A stretch of DNA of 64,000 bases. Origin: Oligoflexus tunisiensis. GTDB lineage: Bacteria > Bdellovibrionota_B > Oligoflexia > Oligoflexales > Oligoflexaceae. Location of the stretch: the NCBI RefSeq assembly GCF_001748245.1, contig NZ_BDFO01000001.1, positions 7,368,346 through 7,432,345 on the forward strand, given 5' to 3'. Shown here one piece after another: positions 8,211 to 17,869 of this stretch. The notes beneath the pieces were generated by a model. That model saw only the letters and a list, made by a program, of their open reading frames with translations. It made no database searches and was not told the origin of the DNA. Positions within the stretch are counted from its first letter, which is position 1; each line of letters begins with the position of its first letter. The position numbers and the translations under genes are program-made.

Positions 8211-8816
8211 ATGAACACCGTCGAAATACTCAGCCCCCAGGATTTCTTTCGCGATCAGGTCACGAATGCGGCCCAGTCGCTTAAGCTCCAACTGAATGAT
8301 GACATCGAATTCTACCTCGTCAACCTCCTCTGCGAATTTATCAACCCAGCCCAATTGAATATCGATGATGATATGGCTGTGTTGGATACGCCCTTGGCGT
8401 TCATGCTGAAGAAGGCCGTGGAATCATCTCCCGATATTCAGATCAAAGTCTACAAGCGTTTGGGTGATACCAGCCTTTATTTTGCCGGCTACTTCCAGGA
8501 TTTCTTCAATCGCAAGACCTTTGATGTGGGCTACTACATCAATATGGGTGCCGCCGCGTACAACCAGACATCCACCCTGATGCGTACGCACAAAAACGAT
8601 AGCCACTTTTCCAAAGTATACCTGAGCATGGCCCAGGATTTCCGCTCGCTCGTGAACCTGATGGCGGAAGTTTCCGAATCCACGCCACTGGCGCGCAAGC
8701 GGGATCTCCTGACGACCTACACGCGCTGGCAGCATACGCAGTCGAGCAAACTCCGCCGCATCCTGGAAGAGGAAGGCATCACCCCGATTCCCCTTTTGAA
8801 TAAAGATCCGCAATGA
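8211..8816 (+). CDS. Conserved-looking hypothetical protein, first of a two-gene unit
   Basis: The 201-residue soluble protein has a good Shine-Dalgarno (AAGGA, 7 nt before ATG). It reads as a single helical domain with conserved-looking patches FYLVNLLCEFI, TPLAFMLKKA and RLGDTSLYFAGYFQDFFNRK. Its stop overlaps the next start as ATGA, so the two proteins are translationally coupled and probably work together. No function can be assigned from sequence alone. Confidence 0.75.
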   Translation: MNTVEILSPQDFFRDQVTNAAQSLKLQLNDDIEFYLVNLLCEFINPAQLNIDDDMAVLDTPLAFMLKKAVESSPDIQIKVYKRLGDTSLYFAGYFQDFFNRKTFDVGYYINMGAAAYNQTSTLMRTHKNDSHFSKVYLSMAQDFRSLVNLMAEVSESTPLARKRDLLTTYTRWQHTQSSKLRRILEEEGITPIPLLNKDPQ

Positions 8817-9469
8817 ACCGCGTGGCGTTTCCGGACATGATTCAGCACATCGAGGATGAGCTGGCTACAGCCTATGGCTTTTCCATCGCCGTATCCGCCG
8901 CTGACTGCCTGACGCAATCCGCGGAGGCCGCCGCGGTCGCTGCGGATAATCGGGCTGCCCTGATCCTGCGCACAAGCCCCGCGCAGGAGGAACTCGAACT
9001 CGGCCTTTATTTTCGCCCGGAATTGATCGCGGCTTTCGAGCAGGACAATCCCCTGGCGAGGCTCGACAGCCGGAATCTCGATGCCTTCTGTGTGGCTGTG
9101 GAAGAGGTCAGCCACTTCCATTTGGTGGTCAACCGCGTGCAGGCCAGCCAGGGTGTCAGCCTGCTTGAACTCGAATGGCAAGGCGAAGTCGACAAGCTTC
9201 TCATGGCCGGCCGCATTCTGGAAAAGCAGACCGGCGATCCTCACCTGCCCCAGCTCACCCGCATGATCTTTGATCACTCGTACTGCTATACCGCGCAGCA
9301 GGACCTTTACGAAGAGGCCCACCGTCTCGCGGCCCGCTACTGTTACAAGCTTCTGCCCCAGCTCCAGGACGTTCCCAGCCGCAAACGCGCCGAAAAACTG
9401 CGCGCCGCCTGTCGGCATACCTATGAACTCCTTTGGGCCGAAAAACTGCGCGCGATCGATAGCCTTTAA
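8813..9469 (+). CDS. Conserved-looking hypothetical protein, second of a two-gene unit
   Basis: The 218-residue soluble protein is coupled to the preceding gene by a 4-base ATGA overlap. Its middle (LDAFCVAVEEVSHFHLVVNRVQ) and C-terminus (LRAACRHTYELLWAEKLRAID) are helical. A cluster of His and Cys residues (YCYTAQQD…ARYCYKLL) is visible but matches no metal motif I know. Function unknown. A joint role with the preceding protein is likely from the coupling. Confidence 0.75.
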   Translation: MNRVAFPDMIQHIEDELATAYGFSIAVSAADCLTQSAEAAAVAADNRAALILRTSPAQEELELGLYFRPELIAAFEQDNPLARLDSRNLDAFCVAVEEVSHFHLVVNRVQASQGVSLLELEWQGEVDKLLMAGRILEKQTGDPHLPQLTRMIFDHSYCYTAQQDLYEEAHRLAARYCYKLLPQLQDVPSRKRAEKLRAACRHTYELLWAEKLRAIDSL

Positions 9470-9687
9470 GCCAGAAACTCATTCCGACTCAGAAGACTGT
9501 AGACGAGACCGCCGACACCCACGAGCGCGATCAAGGTGATGATCTTTCTCTTGTTCATCGCCTGCAGCGTGGGACCAGCCTTCTGCACGGCCAGATCCCC
9601 AACCTTTCTTCCTGCCATGCCAGCGACTCTTTTCAGGGCGGCATCGGCTGCTTTTTGTGACAAACTGAGTTTGGCAACGGCATTCAT
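9466..9687 (-). CDS. Small C-terminally anchored membrane protein
   Basis: With ATG at 9687, preceded by GGAG with suitable spacing, the protein is 73 residues. A basic amphipathic N-terminal region is followed by one hydrophobic segment (about residues 48-65, IITLIALVGVGGLVYSLL) near the C-terminus. An upstream in-frame start at 9858 would add 57 residues that look non-coding. Its stop overlaps the end of the convergent upstream unit by 4 bases. Function unknown. Confidence 0.6.
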   Translation of the reverse strand: MNAVAKLSLSQKAADAALKRVAGMAGRKVGDLAVQKAGPTLQAMNKRKIITLIALVGVGGLVYSLLSRNEFLA

Positions 9688-9763
9688 ATCCACTCCATTT
9701 TCAGCTGTTCCATGAACGGAAAATTTCCAGGGGAAGGGCTGCAAATGTGGTGCCATGAAAATT

Positions 9764-11377
9764 TCACGAGCTGCAGGACAGGGCCGAACACCCGGCGCGA
9801 TTTTCCGCCCATTCCGGCCGTCTGGCGGCGAAGGTTTCATGTTCAGGCTGCTCATCATAAGGCCTTTGCATCACCTGCATGAGACGCTCGATCAGGCTGT
9901 GATCGCCCTGCTCGGCGGCATCAATCGCCTGCTGACTCAGGTAATTGCGCAGAATGAATTTGGGATTGACCTGATTCATGCGGCGGCGCCGTTCCTCGGG
10001 ATCCAGGCCCTCCGAGCGCGAGCGTGCCGCATACCGTTCCAGCCAGGCGGCGAGCCTTTGTGCATGCAAAGGCGTGCGCGTGGGGGAATAGAAGGCCGGT
10101 TCCAGAATTCCCAGACGTTCGCTTGCGGCTGCGTCCCCTTCAGCCAGGGGAATATCCGCAAGCTTTCGATAGAAAATGGTCATATCCGTGGGCTCAAGCT
10201 TCAGAATCTCGTCCAGCTCCTGGATGAGTTCTGCATCCGCCCGATCCGGGGCCTCAGCCAGGCCGAGTTTTGCGGCCTTCATGCGGCCGTAGCTTTCCGA
10301 AAAGTGTGCATGAAATTCGTTCATGCCCGCTTCAATCGTCTGAGGATCCGTAAAGAGGGGTTGAAGGGCCTGACCGAGCTGCGCAAGATTCCAGATGGCA
10401 ACGGCCGGCTGATGTCCAAAGCGGTAGCGCCGTCGGTGAGCATCCGTGGTATTGGGCGTCCAGTCCGGGTCATAGACATCCAGCCAACCATAGGGACCGT
10501 AATCAATCGTCAGCCCCAGGATGGACATGTTATCGGTGTTCATAACCCCATGCACAAAGCCCACCCGCTGCCAATGCGTGATCATAAGCGCCGTGCGGCG
10601 GCAGATTTCCTTGAACCAGTCTCCATAAACCGTAGGCGACCAGAGATTAAAATCGGGATAGTGCTGCGCGATCACATAATCCGCCAGCTGGTGAAGTTCC
10701 TTGAGCTCCCCGTTCACGGTCAGGATCTGAAAATTGCCAAAGCGGACAAACGTGGGGGCCACGCGCGTGACGAGCGCGCAGGTTTCCAGCTGGGGATGAC
10801 CATCGTAGAACATATCACGGACGACCTGATCATCAGCGCGAATCAAACTGAGCGCGCGGGTCGTCGGAACCCCAAGATGATGCATGGCCTCGCTGCATAG
10901 AAATTCCCTGATGGAGGAACGCAACACCGCACGTCCATCCGCATTCCGTGAATAGGGTGTGGGGCCGGCCCCCTTGAGCTGCAGTTCCCAGCGCTGTCCC
11001 TCCCGATTCACAATCTCGCCCAATGTGATCGCACGTCCATCGCCCAGCTGCCCAGCCCAATGACCGAACTGATGACCACCATATCGGGCCGCGTAAGGCC
11101 GCATGCCCGGCACAAGGCGATTGCCAGCCAGGATTTCCACAGTGGAATCCTGATCACCTTTGGGTCGCGCCAGGCCGAGTATCGCGCCCACCGCGTCGGA
11201 CCACGCGATCAGCCTCGGTTGTCTGACCGGTGTGGGTTTGACAAAGGAAAAGCAGGCATTCGGCACGGGGCGGACCCCATTCTCTTCCCGCGGATCAGCC
11301 GGTAGCGTACGCACAAAGCTGTCATCAAAATTCACGTCACTCAGCGCGACCAGGGAATTTTCAGAAGCGGATTGCAT
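9764..11377 (-). CDS. selO: SelO family protein adenylyltransferase (YdiU/UPF0061)
   Basis: SelO is a pseudokinase-fold enzyme that transfers AMP from ATP to Ser/Thr/Tyr of target proteins in redox homeostasis. The 537-residue protein shows the family blocks: YGGHQFGHWAGQLGDGRA, LKGAGPTPYSRNADGRAVLRSS, EFLCSEAMHHLGVPTTRAL, and HGVMNTDNMSILGLTIDYGP with the metal-binding Asn/Asp. The C-terminus ends GCSALSCSS, with cysteine where some homologues have selenocysteine. AGGA precedes the ATG. It lies downstream of gltA on the same strand but beyond a strong terminator. Confidence 0.95.
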   Translation of the reverse strand: MQSASENSLVALSDVNFDDSFVRTLPADPREENGVRPVPNACFSFVKPTPVRQPRLIAWSDAVGAILGLARPKGDQDSTVEILAGNRLVPGMRPYAARYGGHQFGHWAGQLGDGRAITLGEIVNREGQRWELQLKGAGPTPYSRNADGRAVLRSSIREFLCSEAMHHLGVPTTRALSLIRADDQVVRDMFYDGHPQLETCALVTRVAPTFVRFGNFQILTVNGELKELHQLADYVIAQHYPDFNLWSPTVYGDWFKEICRRTALMITHWQRVGFVHGVMNTDNMSILGLTIDYGPYGWLDVYDPDWTPNTTDAHRRRYRFGHQPAVAIWNLAQLGQALQPLFTDPQTIEAGMNEFHAHFSESYGRMKAAKLGLAEAPDRADAELIQELDEILKLEPTDMTIFYRKLADIPLAEGDAAASERLGILEPAFYSPTRTPLHAQRLAAWLERYAARSRSEGLDPEERRRRMNQVNPKFILRNYLSQQAIDAAEQGDHSLIERLMQVMQRPYDEQPEHETFAARRPEWAENRAGCSALSCSS

Positions 11378-11490
11378 AGGAATTCCTGCCTCAAGAGTTT
11401 TTAAGGGCGGATGACGCCTGTTCCATGGCCTTTATAGGGGAATTTCCATTCACTGGCGATGGCGCAAAGAGGCAGGATGAGTTGGGGGCG

Positions 11491-11516
11491 AAAAAAAAGG
11501 GCCCCGGAGGGCCCTT
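11491..11516 (-). terminator. Rho-independent terminator of gltA
   Basis: On the minus strand a perfect 7-bp stem (AAGGGCC/GGCCCTT, 6-nt loop) is followed directly by eight T. It begins 10 bases past the gltA stop codon. Confidence 0.9.
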
Positions 11517-11526
11517 CGCTTGAATC

Positions 11527-12831
<1,305 letters not shown>

Positions 12832-13066
12832 GTATTCTCTCCGATCGAATTCGCAAATGGCCTGAGTAACTTCCAGCATCTGGGTTATCGGCAGCGGAGG
12901 AATAGAATTAAATGTTTATCAACACCGCAGTTTTTTACTTTTCTGTCTGCATGGCTGGTCGTCTTGTCCGCTCGGAGGGGCTTGCCGCGGCAGAGCTTCT
13001 CGGGGCAGTATGCGGATCCAGTCCAAAATTCAGTCAGCGGTTTATATACCGCAGCGTCGATTGCCT

Positions 13067-14149
13067 TTAAAGACCTAAGGGAACCTCCTGACGAGCCCGT
13101 CTCAGCCAAGCTGCGCTGTCAACAAACCCGCCTTGAAGCAGTTCAGTCTCCAGTTCCTGGAGCCTCATCGCCGAACCCGGCTCCGCTTTGATAAACGTCA
13201 GATCGAGCCGTGCCGTCGGAAAATCTCGAAGCAGCAGACTCAGCTTCAAGCGGTGCATGCGAAACTGTGTGTTTTGCGGTTCGAGGGCCACCAACCGGTT
13301 GAGGTAAATGTAACGAACTTCGACGTGGTCAGCACTCTGGATTGCACCTTGCAGCTGGTATAGCACATACCATCGAGAAGTGCCAAGCCAGGCTCCACCA
13401 CCCAAAACGAGAAGGAGCAGGACCGTAGCCATTCGAGCCTGCTTCCGACGCAGAGGCAACAAACGGTTCGGGACATAACGCAACCAAATATAGGCAAAAA
13501 TAACCCCGAAGGCCAGACCGCCCAAATGCGCGGAGTTGTCGATCTGCGGTATGAGAAAGCCGAGTATGATATTCGCGATAGCCATAACCGTATAGGCACC
13601 GGCGCGTGGCCGGCGTCCCGTCAGGGATTCAATGCGCGACTGCACCACGCGTTCCAGGTAGAGCCCAAAGCCCAGGAGTCCAAACAAAGCCCCTGAGGCT
13701 CCCACACTGACCGAAGGCCCGGCCAGCACACTCGCAATATTGCCGGCCATGCCGGACGCGAGGTACAGGATCAGAAACGACTTGCGGCCGAGCAAAAACT
13801 CGAACTGATAGGAAACGACGTAAAGCCCGTAGGTGTTGAACGCGTAGTGAATCAGACCGCCGTGTATAAACAGCGGCGTCAGGAGCCGCCAGTATTCACC
13901 CAAAGCCAGAAGGGTATTGTCCTTGGCCCCCAACTGGAGGAGAACCTCGGTATTGCTGCTGAGGAGAGCCATTTGGAAGTTCGACCAGGCGAGGCCGGAC
14001 AGGTAGAAGGTCACGAGGAACATGATCGTGTTGATCACGATGATGCGGCCGGTCCAGGTTCCCAATAAAAGGGCAGCCCCTCGCGGTTGCTGCACAAGAG
14101 GTATCAGGGGAGCCCGGCTCTGCTCATCATCATCCGGTCGGTCGTGCAC
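13067..14149 (-). CDS. Rhomboid family intramembrane serine protease with C-terminal extension
   Basis: The rhomboid core is intact: WRLLTPLFIHGGLIHYAFN (residues 87-105, with Asn105), GASGALFG with nucleophile Ser152, and NSAHLGGLAFG with His208. About six membrane segments span residues 35-225, followed by one more at about 237-255. A ~100-residue soluble helical tail (TPR-like in feel) follows. Rhomboids cleave single-pass membrane substrates within the bilayer. Here the tail may recruit substrate (inference). The start is GTG with AGCAGG upstream, 9 bases after the preceding stop, so it is the last gene of the def-rpe-hutH chain. Confidence 0.92.
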   Translation of the reverse strand: MHDRPDDDEQSRAPLIPLVQQPRGAALLLGTWTGRIIVINTIMFLVTFYLSGLAWSNFQMALLSSNTEVLLQLGAKDNTLLALGEYWRLLTPLFIHGGLIHYAFNTYGLYVVSYQFEFLLGRKSFLILYLASGMAGNIASVLAGPSVSVGASGALFGLLGFGLYLERVVQSRIESLTGRRPRAGAYTVMAIANIILGFLIPQIDNSAHLGGLAFGVIFAYIWLRYVPNRLLPLRRKQARMATVLLLLVLGGGAWLGTSRWYVLYQLQGAIQSADHVEVRYIYLNRLVALEPQNTQFRMHRLKLSLLLRDFPTARLDLTFIKAEPGSAMRLQELETELLQGGFVDSAAWLRRARQEVPLGL

Positions 14150-14158
14150 GGCGCCTGC

Positions 14159-14629
14159 TTATAAGATGGTGTAATCAGCCTGAGGCGCATGCATATCAAG
14201 CCAGCGCGCCCCGCGGAAATCCCGGGTGGGATGGTCGCTGGAAAGAAGCCAGATAGGCGCTGTTCCATGCTCACTGGGGAGAAAGAGCAGCACCTGCGTA
14301 ACTTCAAGCTCCGAGCTCGTATCCCGCAAGACTTCAGCCGAAAGCCGCAGCACCTGTCCCTCCTGCATGGCAAGATGAACGTGATCACTGCGCAAAACCA
14401 GTTTGTCATGTTTACCTGTTTTGGTTTCACTTTCAAATTTTATTCTGAAGTCCTTGTTACCGAGCTTCTCGATGCGCGTGATTTTGAAGAGTCCTCCGAT
14501 TCTTTGCACCTGGGCCAAAGGATCGGCAAACGCTTGACCACCAGGCAAAAGGAAGAGCAGCAGGGATAAAATCGGGAAAAACCGAAACCACTGATGCCTC
14601 ATCATAAGCCCTTTCTCTGTTGTAAACAT
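14159..14629 (-). CDS. Secreted hypothetical protein
   Basis: The protein has an N-terminal signal peptide (hydrophobic FFPILSLLLFLLPGGQA, predicted cleavage at AFA|DP). About 120 residues of beta-rich mature protein follow, with no recognised family. The ATG at 14629 abuts the hutH stop (TGAATG), which suggests translational coupling. An internal start at 14605 would give a more typical signal length. It sits between hutH and the rhomboid gene, so a periplasmic role connected to either is possible but unproven. Confidence 0.7.
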   Translation of the reverse strand: MFTTEKGLMMRHQWFRFFPILSLLLFLLPGGQAFADPLAQVQRIGGLFKITRIEKLGNKDFRIKFESETKTGKHDKLVLRSDHVHLAMQEGQVLRLSAEVLRDTSSELEVTQVLLFLPSEHGTAPIWLLSSDHPTRDFRGARWLDMHAPQADYTIL

Positions 14630-16144
14630 TCAGGCTTCCTCTGCGCATTTTAGCAGGCTGCCGTCCAGAATCCATGCAGAAAGATTTTTGATTTCGTCGT
14701 GAAGCGAACGATCCGTGTCCATCGCCGGGGCCTGAGCCCGTACGCTATCATAAATCCTTTTCAGCCGTGGATTTGGCTGCAGGGGCGCCAGCAGATCAAT
14801 GCCCTGACACGCGGCCAGGAGTTCGATGGACAGAATATTGGCAATATTCTTCAGAATCCGACGGGCCTTGAGAGCCGCGATCGGCCCCATGCTCACGTGA
14901 TCCTCCTTGTCCGCCGAGGTCGGGATGCTATCCACCGAGGCCGGATGGGCCAGCACCTTGTTCTCGGACACCAGAGCCGCCGCGACCACATGTGGAATCA
15001 TATAACCGCTGTTGAGTCCACTTTCGCGGGTCAGGAACGCCGGCAAACCGCTGAGGTTCGGGTTGGTGAGCTTTTCCGTCCGACGTTCGGAGATGCTGCC
15101 GATTTCCGCCATTGCAATGCCGAGAAAGTCCATGGCCAGCGCCATGGGCTGACCGTGGAAATTGCCGCCGCTCAGGATTTCACCGTTTTCAAAGCAGAGC
15201 GGATTGTCGGTCACGCTATTGAGTTCGGTGTTGATCTGTTTTTCGACAAAACCGAGCGTATCGTAGGTGGCGCCGTGCACCTGAGGCACGCAGCGGAAGC
15301 TGTAAGGATCCTGCACCCGGGAACAGTCCGCATGACTTTCGACGATGGGATCGTGCTCCTGGAACATGGCGCGAATACGTTCCGCGCTCTGCTTTTGACC
15401 GCTGTGCGGACGAATTTCATGAATGCGCGGATCAAAGGCTTTCAGGGTACCGCGCAGGGCATCCAGACTCAAGGCGGCGATGATGTCCGCGGACTGGGTG
15501 AGCACCTTCGCTTCCTCGACCGCAATCGAGGCTTCCACGGCCATGAACTGGGTGCCGTTGATAAGCGAGAGCCCTTCCTTCGGACCGAGCCTGACCGGCT
15601 TCACGCCCGCCTTTTCCAGCGCGGCGGCGGCCGGCATGACTTCACCCTGATAAAGGACCCGGCCTTCACCGATCAAGCCCAAGGCCAGGTGAGCCAGCGG
15701 CGCGAGGTCACCCGAGGCGCCGACGCTGCCCTGCGACGGAATCATGGGCAGGATATCGTGTTTCAAAAATTCGAGTATCGTGTCCAGACAGGCTTCCGAA
15801 ACACCGGAATAACCGAGACTGAAGGTATGCGCACGCAGCAGCAGAAGGCCGCGCACCACAGCCGGCTCAACATAATCACCGACCCCACAGGCATGCGAGC
15901 GCACGAGGTTATCCTGCAGCTGATTGAGTTTGCTCGACTCAATCCGGACATCAGAAAGATAACCAAAGCCGGTGTTGATGCCATAATAGGTTTTGCCGGA
16001 ATCCAGAGCGGTCTGAACCAGCTGGCGGTAGCGTTTTACGCGTTCACGGCTGGCTGCGGGCAAAACATACTCAGGTTTGCCCTGGACCACCTGCTGATAA
16101 AGCAAAGCCGTGGTCAATCGATCCTGACCCAATTGAAAACTCAT
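14630..16144 (-). CDS. hutH: Histidine ammonia-lyase
   Basis: HutH deaminates histidine to trans-urocanate, the first step of histidine degradation. The MIO cofactor-forming triad Ala143-Ser144-Gly145 lies in GSVGASGDLAPLAH. YYGINTGFG (53-61), ENGEILSGGNFHGQPMA and SADKEDHVSMG are also family hallmarks. The 504-residue length is normal. No other hut gene (hutU, hutI, hutG) is in the window. Instead hutH overlaps rpe upstream by ATGA. An aromatic ammonia-lyase with another substrate is possible, but the overall pattern is that of HAL. Confidence 0.92.
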   Translation of the reverse strand: MSFQLGQDRLTTALLYQQVVQGKPEYVLPAASRERVKRYRQLVQTALDSGKTYYGINTGFGYLSDVRIESSKLNQLQDNLVRSHACGVGDYVEPAVVRGLLLLRAHTFSLGYSGVSEACLDTILEFLKHDILPMIPSQGSVGASGDLAPLAHLALGLIGEGRVLYQGEVMPAAAALEKAGVKPVRLGPKEGLSLINGTQFMAVEASIAVEEAKVLTQSADIIAALSLDALRGTLKAFDPRIHEIRPHSGQKQSAERIRAMFQEHDPIVESHADCSRVQDPYSFRCVPQVHGATYDTLGFVEKQINTELNSVTDNPLCFENGEILSGGNFHGQPMALAMDFLGIAMAEIGSISERRTEKLTNPNLSGLPAFLTRESGLNSGYMIPHVVAAALVSENKVLAHPASVDSIPTSADKEDHVSMGPIAALKARRILKNIANILSIELLAACQGIDLLAPLQPNPRLKRIYDSVRAQAPAMDTDRSLHDEIKNLSAWILDGSLLKCAEEA

Positions 16145-16809
16145 GCTTCGCCTCGCAGAATCTGGAGAGCCTGCTTGCGATCAGGAGCGCCATAGAAAAA
16201 GGTTCCCGCCACCAGGAAATTGGCGCCGGCGTCGACGACACTGTCGACGGTTTCCGCATTGATGCCGCCATCGACTTGAATATAAACCTCATCCACACGG
16301 CGGCGCTGCTCGAGCATTTTCTTCACCGCACGGATGCGTTCAAGACTTTCCGGAATGAAACTCTGCCCGCCAAAGCCGGGGTTCACCGACATGACGTTGA
16401 TCAGATCCACGTAAGGAACCAAAGGTTCAACCAGTGACAGCGATGTCCCTGGATTCACCGCGATCCCAGCCTTGGCCCCCTTCGCATGAATCGTCTGAAT
16501 CAGACGATGGGCATGCACAGCGGCCTCGACGTGAAAGACGAGGATATCAGCCCCGGCTTCCACATAATCCAAGGCCACGGCATCCGGATTGGACACCATG
16601 ATGTGAACATCCAAAGGAATCCTGCAGTGTTTTTTCAGAGCCCGAACAAAGGGGAGACCGTAGGTGAGGTTGGGCACGAAATGGCCATCCATCACATCCA
16701 CGTGATGCATATCCGCTCCGGCGGCTTCCGCCAGAGCCAGATCGTCACCAAAGCGCAAGGGGTCCGCGGCCAGGAGCGACGGCGCGACCAGAATGCGTTT
16801 ATTCGACAT
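16141..16809 (-). CDS. rpe: Ribulose-phosphate 3-epimerase
   Basis: Rpe interconverts ribulose-5-phosphate and xylulose-5-phosphate in the pentose phosphate pathway. Diagnostic segments are VAPSLLAAD, HHVDVMDGHFVPN (metal ligands His/Asp), DVHIMV, MSVNPGFGGQSF and the phosphate-binding DGGIN. The ATG at 16809 has a G-rich Shine-Dalgarno and overlaps the end of def by 11 bases. Its stop overlaps hutH by 4. It is part of a tightly coupled minus-strand operon. Confidence 0.96.
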   Translation of the reverse strand: MSNKRILVAPSLLAADPLRFGDDLALAEAAGADMHHVDVMDGHFVPNLTYGLPFVRALKKHCRIPLDVHIMVSNPDAVALDYVEAGADILVFHVEAAVHAHRLIQTIHAKGAKAGIAVNPGTSLSLVEPLVPYVDLINVMSVNPGFGGQSFIPESLERIRAVKKMLEQRRRVDEVYIQVDGGINAETVDSVVDAGANFLVAGTFFYGAPDRKQALQILRGEA

Positions 16810-17362
16810 CTTCGGCCCCCGCCAGCACACGGTGACGTTTGGCCACTTTTTTCTTCACGAGCGAGCTCTTCAGCCGGCTCATGCGATTGATAAAGACGAT
16901 GCCATCGATATGATCGATTTCATGCTGCAGACAGACGGCGAAGAGGCCCGTGGCATGCACGTCGAAGGTCTCACCCTTCTCATTCTGGGCCGTGACCCAG
17001 ACCTCTGCAGCCCGGTCGACAAACTCATATATTTCGGGAAAGCTGAGACAGCCTTCCTGCCAGCGAATCCTGCCCTCACGCTTTGTGATCACGGGGTTCA
17101 CAAAAGTGTAACGGACGTCATGCCAGTGTTCTTTCTTTTCTTCCTGCTCACTGTAGCGGCTGCCCGACCAGGGGATGTAAATGGTCAAAACCCGTTTGGC
17201 AACGCCGACCTGATTTGCAGCCAAACCGATACCGCCGGCATGGTCCATGGTTTCATGCATATCCTGCACAAACTGTTGAAACTCGGCGTTGAACTCTGTG
17301 ACATCGGTGGACTTTGTCTCCAGCACTTTGGCTGGCCACTCGATAACCTTTAACGTGGTCAT
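16799..17362 (-). CDS. def: Peptide deformylase
   Basis: Def removes the N-formyl group from nascent proteins. All three metal/catalytic motifs are present: GIGLAANQVG, EGCLSFP (metal Cys) and HEIDH (metal His pair and catalytic Glu). The ATG at 17362 is preceded by CAGGAG. An in-frame start at 17410 would add 16 residues. It is the first gene of a five-gene coupled minus-strand chain (def, rpe, hutH, secreted protein, rhomboid). It is not next to fmt, its common partner. Confidence 0.95.
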   Translation of the reverse strand: MTTLKVIEWPAKVLETKSTDVTEFNAEFQQFVQDMHETMDHAGGIGLAANQVGVAKRVLTIYIPWSGSRYSEQEEKKEHWHDVRYTFVNPVITKREGRIRWQEGCLSFPEIYEFVDRAAEVWVTAQNEKGETFDVHATGLFAVCLQHEIDHIDGIVFINRMSRLKSSLVKKKVAKRHRVLAGAEDVE

Positions 17363-17552
17363 GGTATCCGAACTCCTGCTTTGCCGATCGCTCGACTCGA
17401 CGAACCTCAATTTTGCGAGGATTAAGATTTAACCTTGGTGCGCCTTAGTTAGGCTGCACGCATACAAATAGCAATAAGAAAGCAGGGAGGTCCAGAAACT
17501 TTGAGCGGCAAAACGTCCAGGGCTGTCCGGGCGGGCCTTCGCGGGGTTTTCC

Positions 17553-17789
17553 CTAGAAACGACGCTCTTTTTCGGCTTCGGCATCGCTCAAAGCATGGCG
17601 GGCCATGGCCTTGGCCTTATACCACGTCGTTTCTACTTGCCCACCGATAGCAGCGACAAGTCCAGAGGGAACGAAGGTTTCAGTCGCGTAGATAAAGAGC
17701 ATTTGACCCTTGATGGGCACCGAGAGGATCAGGACCCAGATAGCTCCAACACCAAGGAATCGCAGAACTTTTGTGCCAAAATCCTTCAT
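17553..17789 (-). CDS. Small single-pass membrane protein
   Basis: From ATG 17789 (GAGG upstream) the protein is 78 residues with one hydrophobic segment near the N-terminus (residues about 8-30, LRFLGVGAIWVLILSV). A short polar domain and a charged C-terminal helix (ALSDAEAEKERRF) follow. No family is recognised. It lies between lon and def on the same strand with gaps of 80 and 190 bases, so it may have its own promoter. Confidence 0.55.
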   Translation of the reverse strand: MKDFGTKVLRFLGVGAIWVLILSVPIKGQMLFIYATETFVPSGLVAAIGGQVETTWYKAKAMARHALSDAEAEKERRF

Positions 17790-17869
17790 AAAAACAACCT
17801 CGCGTTGGATCGCTGTTTTGCGAACCAACGCGAGAGATGAAAAGACAGCGAAGATCGGGTCGGCGGCCT

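Noticed and set aside
12885..13109. 74-codon minus-strand open frame upstream of gltA
   Set aside because: It overlaps the rhomboid 3' end and lacks a ribosome-binding site or motif. I see nothing supportable in 12832-13066.
14699..16195. 498-codon + strand open frame opposite hutH
   Set aside because: hutH is unambiguous. The antisense product is His/Arg/Gln-rich with no motif.
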